The position numbers and the translations under genes were made by a program. 64,000 nt of DNA from Nageia nagi (Eukaryota; Pinophyta), in the NCBI GenBank assembly GCA_050084985.1, contig JBITNC010000001.1, forward strand, positions 176,142,001 through 176,206,000, given 5' to 3'. Below, piece after piece: positions 13,560 to 26,159 of the stretch. Below the pieces are notes generated by a model. That model had not been told where the DNA came from. It did not search any database and saw only the letters and a program-made list of their open reading frames with translations. The first letter of the stretch is position 1. Every line of letters starts with the position of its first letter.

Positions 13560-14790
13560 TTACTTTGCATGATGCAAATAATTTTATGGTATGTAATTAT
13601 TGTAGGTTACACATGAAATAGATTTTTTGGAAATGTAGCTAACCCTAACTTATTTAATTCATGATATTTTGAACATGTTATCCTAGGGGAAATACATCCA
13701 ACCTTTATATCTTAGTATCCTTATTATGGAGGTAAGATGACATAGCATTTAATTTTTGGGTTGAAAAATGGAACATGTTATGGGTTCCTTCATTGCCTTG
13801 CCTATATCATAATAGTTTTGTGGGCTATAATGATTGTAAGGTATGCATAAAATGGGTTTTCTAAAAAGGCAAAAGTCCTATATACATGTATGTAAAATAT
13901 GAAAAAATACACAAAGCCTAGGAGTATGAGCATAAATATGTAATGATGCATCTTAGGAATAATGCAATAAGAGTCACTCATGATATTAAAGTATTACAAA
14001 CATGTTGGTACCAACTTAAAAGTCTCTACAACCTTTTATTTTTTGCAAATCCTATAATCATAATATTAATCATTATAAATGAATTATTGACATACTTTGT
14101 TGTGCAAGCTATCTTGAGGGAGCTTTGGACTTCACTGCCAAAATACCCATAAACTTTGAATTAGATGTGTGCATGTGTGTACTTTGTGCTTGTAAATCAA
14201 ATTTTATGGCTCATGTATGCTATCTTGAGAATCACCTACTAGACATGGTATAAAGTATTTTGCTTCATCTATACTTGTGTCTACTAGAAAAAATCATATC
14301 ATGTCATAACATTTTCATGGTATGAAATGATTGTAGGGTATGCACAATGTAGGTTTTCAAAAAAATGACTCGTAAAGTGGAAGAATATATAAGGGCTAGG
14401 AATTGTTTGGTAAGATGCATGATGAAAATAGTTTAATTATCTACAATGATTATAAGATACACACAAAATAGATTTTCTATAAAAGGGCCATAGATATGTA
14501 TGCAAAATGTGGAAGAATATACAAGGCCCATGAGTTGTTTGACAAGATGCACAATGCAAATAGTTTCATGATCTGCAATAATTATAGAATACACATAGAA
14601 TGGATTTTAAAGTACCATAGACATGTATTCAAAATATATAAGAATATATGTCCTATGAATTATTTCATAAGATGCATGATGAAAATAGAGTTTCTTGGGA
14701 TGTAATTATCAGAGGATATGCAATTCATTGCTACAACAAGGATGCCATTAAACTCTTTGACTTGTTGAATCATATAGGTTGTTTTCATGG
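13560..14790 (+). pseudogene. PPR-like relics in a ~1.2 kb repeat unit, copy 1
   Basis: The plus strand holds degenerate pentatricopeptide repeats of the plant organelle RNA-binding type. The clearest is at 14,490-14,560, with MYAKCGRIYKAHELFDKMH, the standard PPR helix pair. A second, near 14,670-14,770, reads SWDVIIRGYAIHCYNKDA and then KLFDLL, as in the last motifs of a PLS-class PPR protein. Weaker copies of the dkMHdAN and GYtQNGF phrases occur near 13,580, 13,840 and 14,310. Stops and shifts are frequent, so no functional protein is made. The unit start (taacttatttaattcatgat, near 13,640) recurs near 14,858. Confidence 0.65.
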
Positions 14791-14849
14791 TGATATTATG
14801 AATAATGCTAAAGCATAACAATGATATATATACTAAAATATTGAAAATA

Positions 14850-15932
14850 TAGCTATCTCTAACTTATCTAATTCATGATATTTTGAATAGGTTATCCTAA
14901 GGGAAAGATAACGAACCTTTACATCTTATTGTGATTAATACAGAGGTAAGATAACATAGAATTTAATCTTTGGATTGATTAATGAAACATTTTATGGGTT
15001 CCTTCATTTTCTAGTCTATATAATAACAATTTCATGAGTTGCAATGATTGGAAGGTATGCACAAAATGGGTTTTCTAAGAAAGACCCATATACATGTATG
15101 AAAAATATGGAAAAATACATAATGCCTAAGAATATGAGCATAATTGTGTAATTATGCATATTAGGAATAATACAATAAGAGTTAATCATGTTATTAAAGC
15201 ATTACAAGCATGTTTTTACCAACTTACCACTTTTGAACTAGTTTTTGATATTTTCTTAAAGTATAATGTTTCATTATGTACCTAGTTTTACACCTAATAA
15301 AAGCATCTACTTAAAAGTCTCTACATTCTTTCATTTTATCCAAATCCTACAATTGTATGATTAATAATTATATATGAATTATTGATATACTTTATCATGC
15401 AAGCTATATTGAGGGAGATTTGAATTTCACTACCAAAATACCCATATACCTTGAATTAGGTGTGTGCATATGTGTACTTGGTTCTTGTAAATCAAATGTT
15501 GTGGCTCATGCAGGCTATCTTAAGAATAACCTACCAAACATGGTATAAAGTATTTTTCTTCATATATAACTATGTCTACAGGGTAAAATCATATAATTTA
15601 ATAATAATTTCATGGTTTGGAATGATTGCAGGGTAAGCACAAAGTGGATTGTTTAAAAAAGGCCTATAAACATGTATGCAAAATATAGAAGAATACACAA
15701 GGTCTGGAAATTGTTTGATAAGATGCATGATGCAAATACTTTTATGGTCTAGAATAATTGTAGGATACACATAAAATAAAATTTCTATAAAAGGCCCATA
15801 TACATGTATGTAAAATATGGAAGAATATACAAGTCTCAGGAGATGTTTGACAAGATGCACAATGCAAATAGTTTCATGGTTTGCAATGATTGTAGGATAC
15901 ACACAAAATGGGTTTTCTAGAAAATTCCCTAT
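14850..15932 (+). pseudogene. PPR-like relics in a ~1.2 kb repeat unit, copy 2
   Basis: This stretch repeats the preceding unit: the same opening phrase near 14,858, then ggttatcctaagggaaaga, gataacatag, gggttccttcatt, and PPR remnants around 15,030-15,120 and 15,600-15,930 (phrases corresponding to FDKMHDAN and the GYTQNGF turn). Both units also carry a segment with ccaaaatacccata and ttgaattaggtgtg (about 14,140 and 15,435). The offset between copies is about 1.2 kb. A 125-codon open frame on the opposite strand is only the antisense of the PPR relics. Confidence 0.6.
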
Positions 15933-16709
15933 TGATATATATTTTTGTATCACCTAGGTATTTACTATAAATAAACTAAATACACATAAACATTTATTGT
16001 ATGATTTACCTAAGCTAATTAACTCAAATAAACATACATGAATAAGGGAATAAAATAGTGCAATATCAAAATTACATTGATGTCAAGATCTAAAATGAGC
16101 TACATGAAATAAAGTATTCAAGTGAAAGATAAATACTTATGTATCCTTACCTATTTAGAGATCAAGAATATGACAAATAAACCTATTGAAGTGTAGTGAC
16201 CTTGCTATGTGAACCCCAAGGCTAACTATAAAAGAAATACCATCATGAGCACTAATCTTTGAGATTTCAGCATAGGTGCATATGTTACTAAAGAATGAGG
16301 CTCACCAACAAGGATCTATGATAATAGATATAATGATAATTCAAACTATGCATATGATCACAAAAATGAATAACAAATATTCACTTGAGTGATAGCAAGA
16401 TTCCAATCTCAATAGATGACATTTAGAAACACCTAAGAGTAGGGTACTAGCTATTGAGATGTAATCTTGATGTACTTTCCCTATGTTATAAATACTTATA
16501 TTTATGTCAAGTATGATATGACTGTTTGATCCCTTGAATATTGGTTGAAGCTGTACTGATGTACCTAACATAAAAATATGAACACAACTTGAGAAATATG
16601 TGATAATAAGATAAAATATAACTAAAATATGATTAATTATAATAAAATATGTGTGTAAAGTTGCACCTAAGTGGGATCATGTTAAGGGGACCACTTTTAA
16701 GTTTCAACA
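15933..16709 (-). repeat. Possible LTR of an unidentified minus-strand retrotransposon
   Basis: On the minus strand a TG-starting edge (tgttgaaacttaaaag, ending at 16,709) is preceded by a purine run corresponding to atgccccctttg on the plus strand at 16,711-16,722, like a polypurine tract next to a 3' LTR. On the left, the PPR relic stops abruptly near 15,930, next to a plus-strand tg, which gives a 777 bp segment. No second LTR, target duplication or matching internal coding region was found, so this is a candidate only. Confidence 0.3.
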
Positions 16710-16724
16710 TATGCCCCCTTTGTA

Positions 16725-17310
16725 AGTATAATGAAATTGAATCTTGAAATGATATTATACTTGCAAAGGAAAAAAAGGTAAAGAGAAGAAAATTTTGATT
16801 TTTTCTTGGTTTAGATTTTCAAATTATCAAGGATTTGATGATGTCTATTTTTTCCTCTTTACCTTGGTTATAAGATATAATGGCTTGCATGTAGTAGAAT
16901 AAACCAAGAGCAAAGAATGAAACCTAAAAGTCAGAGGTGCATACTTCCAAGCACATATATGATTATTAATTCATAAATGATATAGAAGTGATAGTAAGAG
17001 AAAATATCATAGCATTTCATTAAATGATATAGTAATAATGGAGCAAGGATGAAATTAATATAATATGCATAAATCATCTTGAAAATACCAAATCCCTAAA
17101 TACTCAATGTTTCATTGTTATATGTATATATAAAAAAATATTGTAAAGGTGTGTAGACATCTCGATGGGGTACATGCCTAATTCCTAGATGGAACACATG
17201 CAATCAGAACCATATATCTTAACATCAACATGAGATACATGTCTCATTCTTAGATGCAACATATGAAACATGAAGAACTATATGGTGATGGTTAGTTAAG
17301 ATCTAACCAA
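16725..17310. other. Intergenic DNA flanking element D, nothing recognised
   Basis: AT-rich sequence without readable domains. If the LTR to its left is real, this would be the 3' internal end of that element, but no coding motif supports it. It contains two similar phrases about gaacatg/catgtctcattc near 17,190 and 17,240. Confidence 0.4.
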
Positions 17311-17315
17311 CAAAG

Positions 17316-17823
17316 TGAAGGATTTGAACTAGATCTAATCAAATCCTCTAGGACCTTAGACTAGGAAACTCAAGTGTACACAAGATAACACATCTATAAT
17401 TCTAAGAACATCATTCACACAATATGACACCAATATAATGTGGTTCCTCCCTCCTTGGGAGTACATCCACAACTAGTTCTCTTATTCTCAAATCTATGTC
17501 TCTCTTACAACTATTCTCTAGCTCTCTCCTACACAACCAAGGAGAGTAATCTTACTCAAAACTTAGATATGTTTACATGAGGAGAGGCCCTCTATTTATA
17601 GGTTGAGAGCACCTCCCTAACCTTCCTTTAACCCAAGGGTAAGGTTAGGGTTACATTAAATGTACCACCAAACTTCAACCTACCAACTAACTCCTTTGGT
17701 AAAGTCAAAGTCTACATATTAAAGAATTCTATTAATCACTTAAGGTATCTACATACCCTTAAGTGATTAATTGAATTTACAAGGAGTCTAGATATTCACA
17801 ATATTTCATTACAAATTCTAACA
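17316..17823 (-). repeat. Element D 3' LTR (left copy)
   Basis: 508 bp, starting tgaaggatttgaactagatc and ending caaattctaaca on the plus strand. On the minus strand a TATA-like box (ctataaatag, plus-strand ctatttatag near 17,592-17,602) would sit in the U3 promoter. Near-identical to 19,656-20,163. Confidence 0.93.
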
Positions 17824-17833
17824 CTCCCCCTTA
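17824..17833 (-). promoter_or_regulatory. Element D polypurine tract
   Basis: The plus strand ctccccctt abuts the LTR, giving a purine run on the minus strand that would prime second-strand synthesis. Element B has a related but more mixed tract at the same place (ctcctcttc at 34,492). Confidence 0.75.
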
Positions 17834-18309
17834 ATGCAATATTGGGATAGAGCGTAGAAGAGAGAAGAGAGAGAGTAAGAGAGAGTTCTCCTCCATAGAG
17901 ATACAAGTGGAGATGAGAACTTTTACATATTTTTGAGAATCTTTTGAGAACTAGTATGAGACTCACTACATTACCATTTGACAAAAATGGTTTACAATAC
18001 AATCATTAACCACAACTGGTTTCACTGTACATAGTAGTCAATCAACTTTAAGCTGACATGTGAGTCTCCATGAGCTTGCTTTCACAAGGTGAGTAACCTG
18101 CATTTCTAAAGAAGATCCTGCATGCTACAAGCAACTCATGAACAAAATCAGTTAGATGCATCATATATTCAAATAAGAGAATTAAATAATGCCATCTTAT
18201 AAATAACTGATCAATGGTGCACTATAAGCCATCACGGAGATGCCAAGCCATTACTCATAGTCACCTGTTGTATATAGACATGTGTTGATTTTAAAATAGA
18301 GCATAAAAA

Positions 18310-18600
18310 TTGTACAACGAGTTTCTCACGCAGAGCAAACTCACCACGAAGGTATAGAATGTACAACAAGTTCGTCACGTAGAGCGAACTTACCACAGAG
18401 GTATATTAAATTACATGCTCAAAATTTGTACAATAAGTTTCTCACGCAGAGCAAACTCACCACGGAGGTATAAAATGTACAACAAGTTTGTCACGCAAAG
18501 CAAACTTACCACTGAGGTATAAAATAATCAACACTCTATAACAACAATTGTACAACAAGTTTGTCACGTAGAGTAAACTTACCACGGAGGTCTAGAATGT
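18310..18600. repeat. Five ~45 bp repeats in element D's 3' untranslated region
   Basis: The unit built on gtacaacaagttt-tcacg followed by cagagcaaactcaccac and ggaggtat recurs five times (near 18,312, 18,360, 18,427, 18,475 and 18,550) with spacers of differing length. One diverged copy survives at the same place in element B (about 52,845-52,890), so the repeat predates their separation and has expanded in D. Confidence 0.8.
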
Positions 18601-18650
18601 ACAATCAAAAAAGGCCTCTTAGAGGTGAAGTTGTCATCACTAACAAAAGT

Positions 18651-19523
18651 TTAAACTTCACTCCCCCTTGAGGGCAACTTCACCAACCCTAGATAATCCC
18701 TAAGCTTGCAGAACTGAGCTTCAGGAAGGGGCTTGGTGAACAAATCAGTGGAGTTGTCAGTAGATGGACAATACTGCAAGTGTATGATGTCATATAGAAC
18801 CTTCTCCCTGATAAAATGAGCTTGGATTTCTACATGTTTGGTTCGCTGATGGAACACAGGATTCTTAGCCAAAGAGATAGCCGATTGATTATCTGACGAA
18901 ATAAGAGATGGGCCATTTTGCTTATACCCAATTTCATTCAGAAGATGTCTTAGCCAAATAGCTTCTTGGGTGGCAACAGACATGGCTCGATATTCGGCTT
19001 CGGTGGTAGAAAGAGTCACAGTAGGTTGCTTCTTGGAAGCCCAAGAGATAGCACCTGAACCAATGCTAAACACATATGCAGAGGTTGATTTTCTGTCATC
19101 TCTATCTCCCCCATAATCAGAATCTAAGAACCCTAAGAGAACAATCGAGGGCACTTTGGAATACTTAAGAGCAAGATCCTTTGTCCCTGCAACATACCTC
19201 AAGATTTTCTTAACAGCATTGAGGTGTTCAACATATGGTTTTTGCATGAATCGTGCCATTAGATTCACTGCAAAAGTAATATCAGGACGAGAGATAGTCA
19301 GATACAGAAGACTACCAATCAATTGTCTATAAGCTGTAGCATCAGCCAACTGAGAATCTGAGCTCAGTGATACAACGATTCCAGGAGAAACAGGTATTGC
19401 AGTAGATTTACACTCTTCCATTCCAAACTTTTGCAAGATGTCTAAGATATACTTAGATTGACTAAGATAAGTACAATCTTTGTGTTGGTATACTTGCATC
19501 CCAAGATAGTAATGCAATAGAAG
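18651..19523 (-). pseudogene. Element D: end of RT plus Ty1/copia RNase H
   Basis: One open frame on the minus strand. It starts with the tail of a copia RT (LHYYLGMQVYQ, then a block ending ARFMQKPY) and continues through RNase H: GFLDSDYGGDRDDRKSTS, WASKKQPTVTLSTTEAEY, SSDNQSAISLAKNP, HVEIQAHFIREKV and the terminal DLFTKPL. The RNase H acidic residues (D in SDYGGD, E in TEAEY, D in SDNQSA) are present. In a full element RNase H degrades the RNA template during reverse transcription. Everything upstream has been deleted: the frame runs straight into 5' leader and LTR sequence near 19,520-19,560, so it has no natural start and lacks the YVDD catalytic box. The reading frame itself is undamaged, in keeping with the young LTRs. 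Confidence 0.88.
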
Positions 19524-19640
19524 GTTATACCTTTGCAAACCTTTTACCTCACAATGAAGAATGAAGATCTCCAAATTTGAGAAGGATGAAGCACTTCCAA
19601 GATGTAGCTTCCACACCAAAAGAAGGAGCTTCCTCAACAA

Positions 19641-19653
19641 GGCTCTGATACCA
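19641..19653 (-). promoter_or_regulatory. Element D primer binding site
   Basis: The plus strand reads ggctctgatacca, so the minus strand is TGGTATCAGAGCC, complementary to the 3' end of initiator methionine tRNA, the usual primer of plant Ty1/copia elements. It lies two bases inside the 5' LTR. Confidence 0.92.
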
Positions 19654-19655
19654 AA

Positions 19656-20163
19656 TGAAGGATTTGAACTAGATCTAATCAAATCCTCTAGGACCTTAGA
19701 CTAGGAAACTCAAGTGTACACAAGATAACACATCTATAATTCTAAGAACATCATTCACACAATATGACACCAATATAATGTGGTTCCTCCCTCCTTGGGA
19801 GTACATCCACAACTAGTTCTCTTATTCTCAAATCTATGTCTCTCTTACAACTATTCTCTAGCTCTCTCCTACACAACCAAGTAGAGTAATCTTACTCAAA
19901 ACTTAGATATGTTTACATGAGGAGAGGCCCTCTATTTATAGGTTGAGAGCACCTCCCTAACCTTCCTTTAACCCAAGGGTAAGGTTAGGGTTACATTAAA
20001 TGTACCACCAAACTTCAACCTACCAATTAACTCCTTTGGTAAAGTCAAAGTCTACATATTAAAGAATTCTATTAATCACTTAAGGTATCTACATACCCTT
20101 AAGTGATTAATTGAATTTACAAGGAGTCTAGATATTCACAATATTTCATTACAAATTCTAACA
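19656..20163 (-). repeat. Element D 5' LTR (right copy)
   Basis: 508 bp, matching 17,316-17,823 except for two positions seen by eye. It is followed by the target duplication CAAAG at 20,164-20,168. Confidence 0.93.
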
Positions 20164-20168
20164 CAAAG

Positions 20169-23100
20169 GTGACTCAAATATGGAGGTTATTTGAGATCCA
20201 ACCTGTAAAGGTGACTTAGAGATATGGTTGGTTTGAATATTTCCTAGCCATGATATGTTATATGTTACTTATCATCATGTAGTACATACCACATTCTTAG
20301 ATATGATTAAGAGATGATTGGTATGAATATTTTCTAATCATGCATGATTATAATACCAATGATAATGTGATCATTAGTTTAGTCGTAATCACTAGGCTAA
20401 CCCAAGAAAAATAGTTGATTTAGTCCCAACCAAATGATGAAAAATAGTGATGGTTATTTAACATCCACCCAACAAGGATATGACATGCTAAGAAAATAAT
20501 GAAGTATAGTATGATTAAATTATGATCATGAATATAAAGATCTATAACACATCCTCCTATTCCTAATAGCATTTTCACCTATTCCCAACATCCAAAACCC
20601 TAAAATTCAAACCTAATTTTTTTATTAGTTTAAACACTTGAATGATCTAGGAATGGACTAGGTAATCCAAATGAGCTTATCAACACTACTAACTAGCTAG
20701 TACTCACATGGTAATATTATATAAAATTCAAATTATCTAACCCTCATCAAATCTCTTCTAGTGTTCACTCCATAACTCTCATCTCGCTAAGCAAATGCCT
20801 CATTTGTGATCCCATCATTTCTACTTCAGGAACTATGTAGCAGACATTTTGGACATAGTGTAGTGGTTTTCTACTCAGGGTCCATCTCACCTAAGAGAAC
20901 ATACATCCAATAGGTTACACATCCTCACCTAATGATAACCCTTTGACTTATAGGAGCAGATAGTTTATCCTATGCAAACTTTCTTATGAGAAAGTAAATG
21001 TTATTGCCTATGGAATAATCATCATACTCCTATATGCTAAACTACAAGTAGTATGACTACTAAATTACCATCATTTGGTAATTATAGTTTTGTCAATTTC
21101 TACCCTCATCTGACACCCTATAAAGGATATGAAACACTAGCCTACCCATATATATCGACTAGGCTCACCATGGGGTCTAGCATCCTTGTGCCCATATCTT
21201 GGGAGCCACGAGTTTCGAAGTAATACCCTCAAGTGGTTTGTATAGTCTAATTAATTTTAAGCAAGATCATAAAACCACCCATGACCTATTGATCCTAAAA
21301 TAATTGATCCCATATCAATTATTAGCATACTAAGTTCCATGTTTGTACCATGCATTAGATGTTATAACAAATCATATTTCCTATTTAAAACCATTAATAA
21401 AAGTGTATGTAGGAAGATTCAATACCAAGCTTTATTTAGGAAGTCACACAATATATCTGTAAATACTACAATTATCCCATATGCATGATATTACATATTT
21501 AATACTATGTTATAAATGTTCACATGCTAGAGTCTAGTAACAAGCCTTGAGATGATATTAAAATCAACTACTTCTATAAAGGAAGTGTAGCATAAAGTGT
21601 TCCTCACTCAAGGTATATTCTTTTATTTTGTTGTTTTTCAAGGGAGGTTCAACTAATTAATATTCCTCATCATATTTATCACTTAATCTATCTAAAATTT
21701 CCCTTTTTAGTCAATTCTATTCCTTTAGGGTTTCTCTTTAACCTAGATTACTTTTGAGATTTTCTTCCACCTTTATTATTGGGTTCAATTTATTTAGAAG
21801 GTTTCTTACTACAAGATCAATATCTATTTTGGGTTTATGTTAAGGTTTACTATTAAATCCATGTCTTTAAACTTGATTGACAAATCTTAGGAACATCACT
21901 ATTGCTAATACAAGGTTTTCCTTCATTAAGAAAAGTTAATTAATTCACTACTTAAAACTAATCTCATTGAGACTATAGGGTCCCTAAGATCTATTGATTA
22001 ATTCAACAACCTTTTCCTTCTCAATGAGGATTATATTTATGTATCTTAAGGACATTAACTTACCATGTATAAATGTACTAAATTCTCATCCCATCTATAA
22101 GGATTTAGGCTTAATAATAATAGTAGCAATCCCTATAGTCGATTTAAATTTAATGCCTTTTTCTATAGATTAATAAGATTTATCAATCCCTACTCTTAGC
22201 CAAAAATAAAGAATAGGATTCCAAGGCTGTTCATAATTTTCTTGCATTGTAAGGGTACTAAGGTTGATCCATACATTAAAGTTTACTCTACGTTGATAAG
22301 AAAAATTGAAGAAGCAACAACAATAGGAATTATTTTATCATCCTTCACAATGTTCTTGTATTACTTCATATAAATAGACATCTTTACCTTAACATTGATG
22401 AGACTTTGAATAAGTAGATAACATAGGGTTTATTAATTCATAAAGAATTTCATGAAATTTTCACCAAACTTGCACAAATTTTAATACATGATAATCAATT
22501 ACGAGAATTTAAGGAAATATTATTATTTATAAGGGATTACCTTACAAAATTAAATTAGCAAATACATGGAAAATATTTTGAATCTTGGTTTAGAGATCTT
22601 CAATACTTCTTCGACCACTTGATGTAGAGTCTCCATATTCATCTTTCAAGCTTCTTCTAAGGATCAAAGGTATTGGCTTGAGTACTAATAAGGTTAGGAT
22701 TTTGAGGATCAAGAAAACTCCCTTCTTACTTATTACCTTGATGCAAATGTAGTTTAGTTATATAGCATCTAACTCTTAAAAATCATTCTATAGACCTCAT
22801 GAGATTTTTAGGTCCTTTCTAGGACTACCTCCCTTCCTTGGTCACATGAACTTTACTCAATAATGTTATAACTATTAAATTCATAATTTATCCTTAAATA
22901 TGATTAAGTTTGAGTTCACTCTAGAAATGCTTAAAGAAATTCTTAGGAATTAAATGATGTTATATAATCTTGAACAATGTTCTTATAATTATAACAACTT
23001 CATTATTTATTAAAGAAATACAATCTTACTCAAAATAGAGTCACACCATACTACACTATCATCTATTAATTCTTTATCAATAAAATTATATTCTAAGGAT

Positions 23101-25815
23101 ATATAACAAAGAAGATTAAACATCACATCACTTTATATTAATAAATTAACACTATACATAATTTAATGTAGGCTTCAATATGGAATTCAACATTAAAGGT
23201 GGATTATAACAAAAATCAACTAATTCTTTGGCCACCTTTTATTACTATGATCGTGTTAATGACAAAATTTACTAAGGAAAACCATGATTAATGTGCATAG
23301 GTCATTAGTTAATGTTGGAGGAATTATGGTAGATCGATGCTAAAGGTTTTCATGAAATATTTGAGAAATATCATGTGTTGAGAGACAATGCAGTGCTACT
23401 ATGTTTCAAATCTGGCGAGACTCCCTTAGGTTTGATAATATGGTATGAGGGGGTTTGAAAATGGAAGTTCTTGCAAGTCCCTTAAGACATGACTATCATT
23501 GGAAAATACAAATAAAGGAGATTCATTAACAGAATCAAGAAATATATATCTCCCAAGGAATAAGAGGCTTCACAAAGGTGAATTGACATTTGTTCTAATG
23601 GTTTCAGATCCATGAGGCTACATGAGCAAGGAGGTTAGTTTTACTATCACAAGATAGACTATACTCGATCACCTAGACATAAAAATGGAAAAATAGAGAT
23701 ATTATCATAGACTATACCATAAACATTCACTTGAACATCTGAATACATAAGTATATAAGAAGGATTGCTAGTTCTCACCTCCCTCCCTTGGATTTACTAC
23801 TTCCTAAATGGAAATGAGAGGAATTGAACTTGAAGTAGTGTTTCATACTGTTTGAAGGTTCGTAAGTTTTAACATTACACTAAAAGCACATCATGGGAAG
23901 AGAAGTGAGCACATAATAGATTTACAACATTTTTGACGATGCTATCCCAAGGTCTCTCGATTGACACTAAAATCTTGCTAGAGGGCATGCAAAAATAGCA
24001 AGAGGTAAAACTCATACCATTTACAAAGTAGACTCATATGAATGACACAACATGGGGTGTACAAAGACTTGTCTTATCAACCAATAAAGTAATAAATATA
24101 TATCATTCAAACATTGTACTCATTTCCAGCAATCTTGAAATGAAAATTCATAAATTACTTCTTCTTTCAAGCAAGAGCACAAAATTCACATGTATCTTTC
24201 GAACAATGACATGTCTCTTCAATAAATATCATATATTCATGCACCATTCATATACAACATTTTCCTCATAACATGCCAAATAAAATCAGAGGACACCTAT
24301 TTTAACTAGATAATAGCAAAAATACACAAAATGGAGAGAACCTTGTCTTGAGAGGGGGAGAGGCTTCTCTTCTCCATGGGCTCTTAGAAAAAAACTTGAG
24401 AATAATAATGAGATGGTATTGGTTGATTTTCCTAATATTCCACCCCCTATTTATAGCCAATGAGGCTCAAATATTTCTAAATAAATATCTACTCATCCCC
24501 TCCAATTATTTTGTAAGGAAGATGTGGATATTTTATTTTGTTTTATGAGGTGGGTCTCAATTAAATTTGTCGGTAAGTGTGGTGATATGAAATACTTTGG
24601 ATTCTTTTATATTAACTTACAAATTAAGACCAATTATTTTCCATACCTAACACAAAGAAACAAAGTAAGTGGAGATCATATCTTAATTATTATCACTAGC
24701 TACCAAAATACCTTATAACATCCACAAAGTGACACTAGTCCTTTTTAACTATGACTTTTAAGTTTTACCCCATTTCACTCAAAAATTTAAGTAAAAGTTC
24801 AAATTCAAAAGAATGGAATATTCCATGCCCTTTTCAAAATAAGTTTAAAAAATGTATAACAAAGTTTTAACATTCATTTTACTTGTGATGATCCCTTTGT
24901 CCTGCAAGGTAAGTTCATTAGTACACACACACATCCACACATTCATTATCGAGATCAATAATCATGCTCAATAATTATGCCATTCATCTAACTAATCTAC
25001 ACTAGTCATTAGGGTTTGTCACTAAACCAACTCCAATTATTTTCTCACTCTTACCCTTCTCTTCCCGTTACCAACTCACCCTTGGTCCCTTGGGTCTTTA
25101 TTTGCACTTTCCATCTTGAGTCAACCTATAACTTGTGTCATAAAATCTTAAAGAAAACATCAAATTGACACAAATAAAGTATATTTCTATTCAAAATTAA
25201 TCATCACATAAAGTAATTCAATCTTAATCTCATTAGAATCCTTGATGGTACTTGAGTCTTAGTATTGAAATTAGGTGGGTCATTAAAAGATAAGAGAGTA
25301 GAAAATTATACCTACACTTACTTATGATGAACATTCTAATTTGATGCAAAAATATTAGTACAGGCATAGAAGGGAGGGCAAGTGCAAAAGGGAGGGTTAG
25401 CACTAAGGTTCGCTTTGATTTTGACCTTGCAATTTGCTTTTGCACTAAGGTGTGACTACTCTGATGAATTTGGCTTATATATCTTTGATGTTCAGTAATG
25501 GCATCAGATTTTCCAAGGTATTGCCTACATGACTAATTAAATCAATATCATTAGTCTAGAAATGACAACTAATTGAATGATATATGAAGTTGCCATATGG
25601 TTTGTCCGGCCTAAATATGACCACTTATCCTTATGATTCTTTTTAGTTTGAAATATGCTAAGAACACCAACATAGGTGATGGGATGAATGATGAATTTTG
25701 CATAGAAAGCTAGAATATATGCTAGCTTAATATAATAGAAATGGTGTTAGGATCCTGATGCTTGACCTTTGCATGGATGACTAATTGAAGGATAACCTAT
25801 AAAACCTATGTAACA
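20169..25815. other. Long stretch without recognisable genes
   Basis: AT-rich, stop-dense sequence. I looked for transposase, RT, PPR and host-gene motifs and found none that I would defend. A TATA-like box on the minus strand (plus ctatttatagcc near 24,447) with adjacent purine-rich sequence near 24,348 resembles an LTR promoter, but no edges could be found. Open frames of 60-77 codons near 24.0-24.7 kb overlap each other and look random. Confidence 0.5.
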
Positions 25816-25817
25816 AG

Positions 25818-26150
25818 CTTCTTTTATGAATAAAAGGGCTTGAAGTGCTTTGCATTTGTTGAAAATTTTTCAAAATTACCATCAACTATTGTTAATTTGT
25901 ATGCATTGTTTGCATATTTAGTCTTGATGATATAGGGACCAATTTAATTGGTTTCAAACTTACCTTTTTCTTGCTTTTCAGCCTGTGACTTATGATGATT
26001 CGCCTTAAGTACTAGATCACCCACTTGAAACCTTTTTGTTACAATCTTCTTTCCATATTCTTTCTTAGCTCTTTTCTGATAAGCTCTAAGATGTTCTAAG
26101 GAATAGATTCTCTTTTTATCTAATCCTTTTAGCTACCTTAGTATTGATTT
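25818..26150 (-). pseudogene. Orphan C-terminal piece of a Ty3/gypsy integrase
   Basis: The minus strand reads SLEHLRAYQKRAKKEYGKK, then RFQVGDLVLKANHHK, IGPYIIKTKYANNAYKL and finally KHFKPFYS before a stop. This is the end of a Ty3/gypsy integrase (chromodomain-free, Tat-like wording), homologous to the same region in elements A (45,215-45,502) and C (61,812-62,100), though clearly a different subfamily. One in-frame stop interrupts it at the position of a usual tryptophan. Nothing else of the element was found on either side, so it is a fragment. Confidence 0.75.
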
Positions 26151-26159
26151 TTTCTACTC

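Larger units (their letters stand above)
17316..20163 (-). mobile_element. Element D: short, internally deleted Ty1/copia LTR retrotransposon
   Basis: A complete 2848 bp element on the minus strand. Its 508 bp LTRs (17,316-17,823 and 19,656-20,163) begin tg and end ca. The 5 bp target duplication CAAAG stands at 17,311-17,315 and 20,164-20,168. The primer binding site (minus strand TGGTATCAGAGCC, tRNA-iMet type) is at 19,641-19,653 and a polypurine tract (aagggggag) at 17,824-17,833. By eye the LTRs differ at two positions (near 19,880 and 20,026), so the insertion is recent. The interior keeps only the end of RT and the RNase H; gag, protease, integrase and the YVDD box of RT are gone. It must have moved using proteins supplied in trans. 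Confidence 0.93.

Noticed and set aside
15576-15953. 125-codon minus-strand open frame
   Set aside because: It is the antisense of decayed PPR motifs on the plus strand, and its internal peptide repetition simply reflects the PPR-unit repeats.
18651-19682. Treating the full 343-codon frame of element D as one protein from its first codon
   Set aside because: The first codon is TTG inside the LTR, and the first 50 or so residues are leader and LTR sequence joined by deletion to RT.
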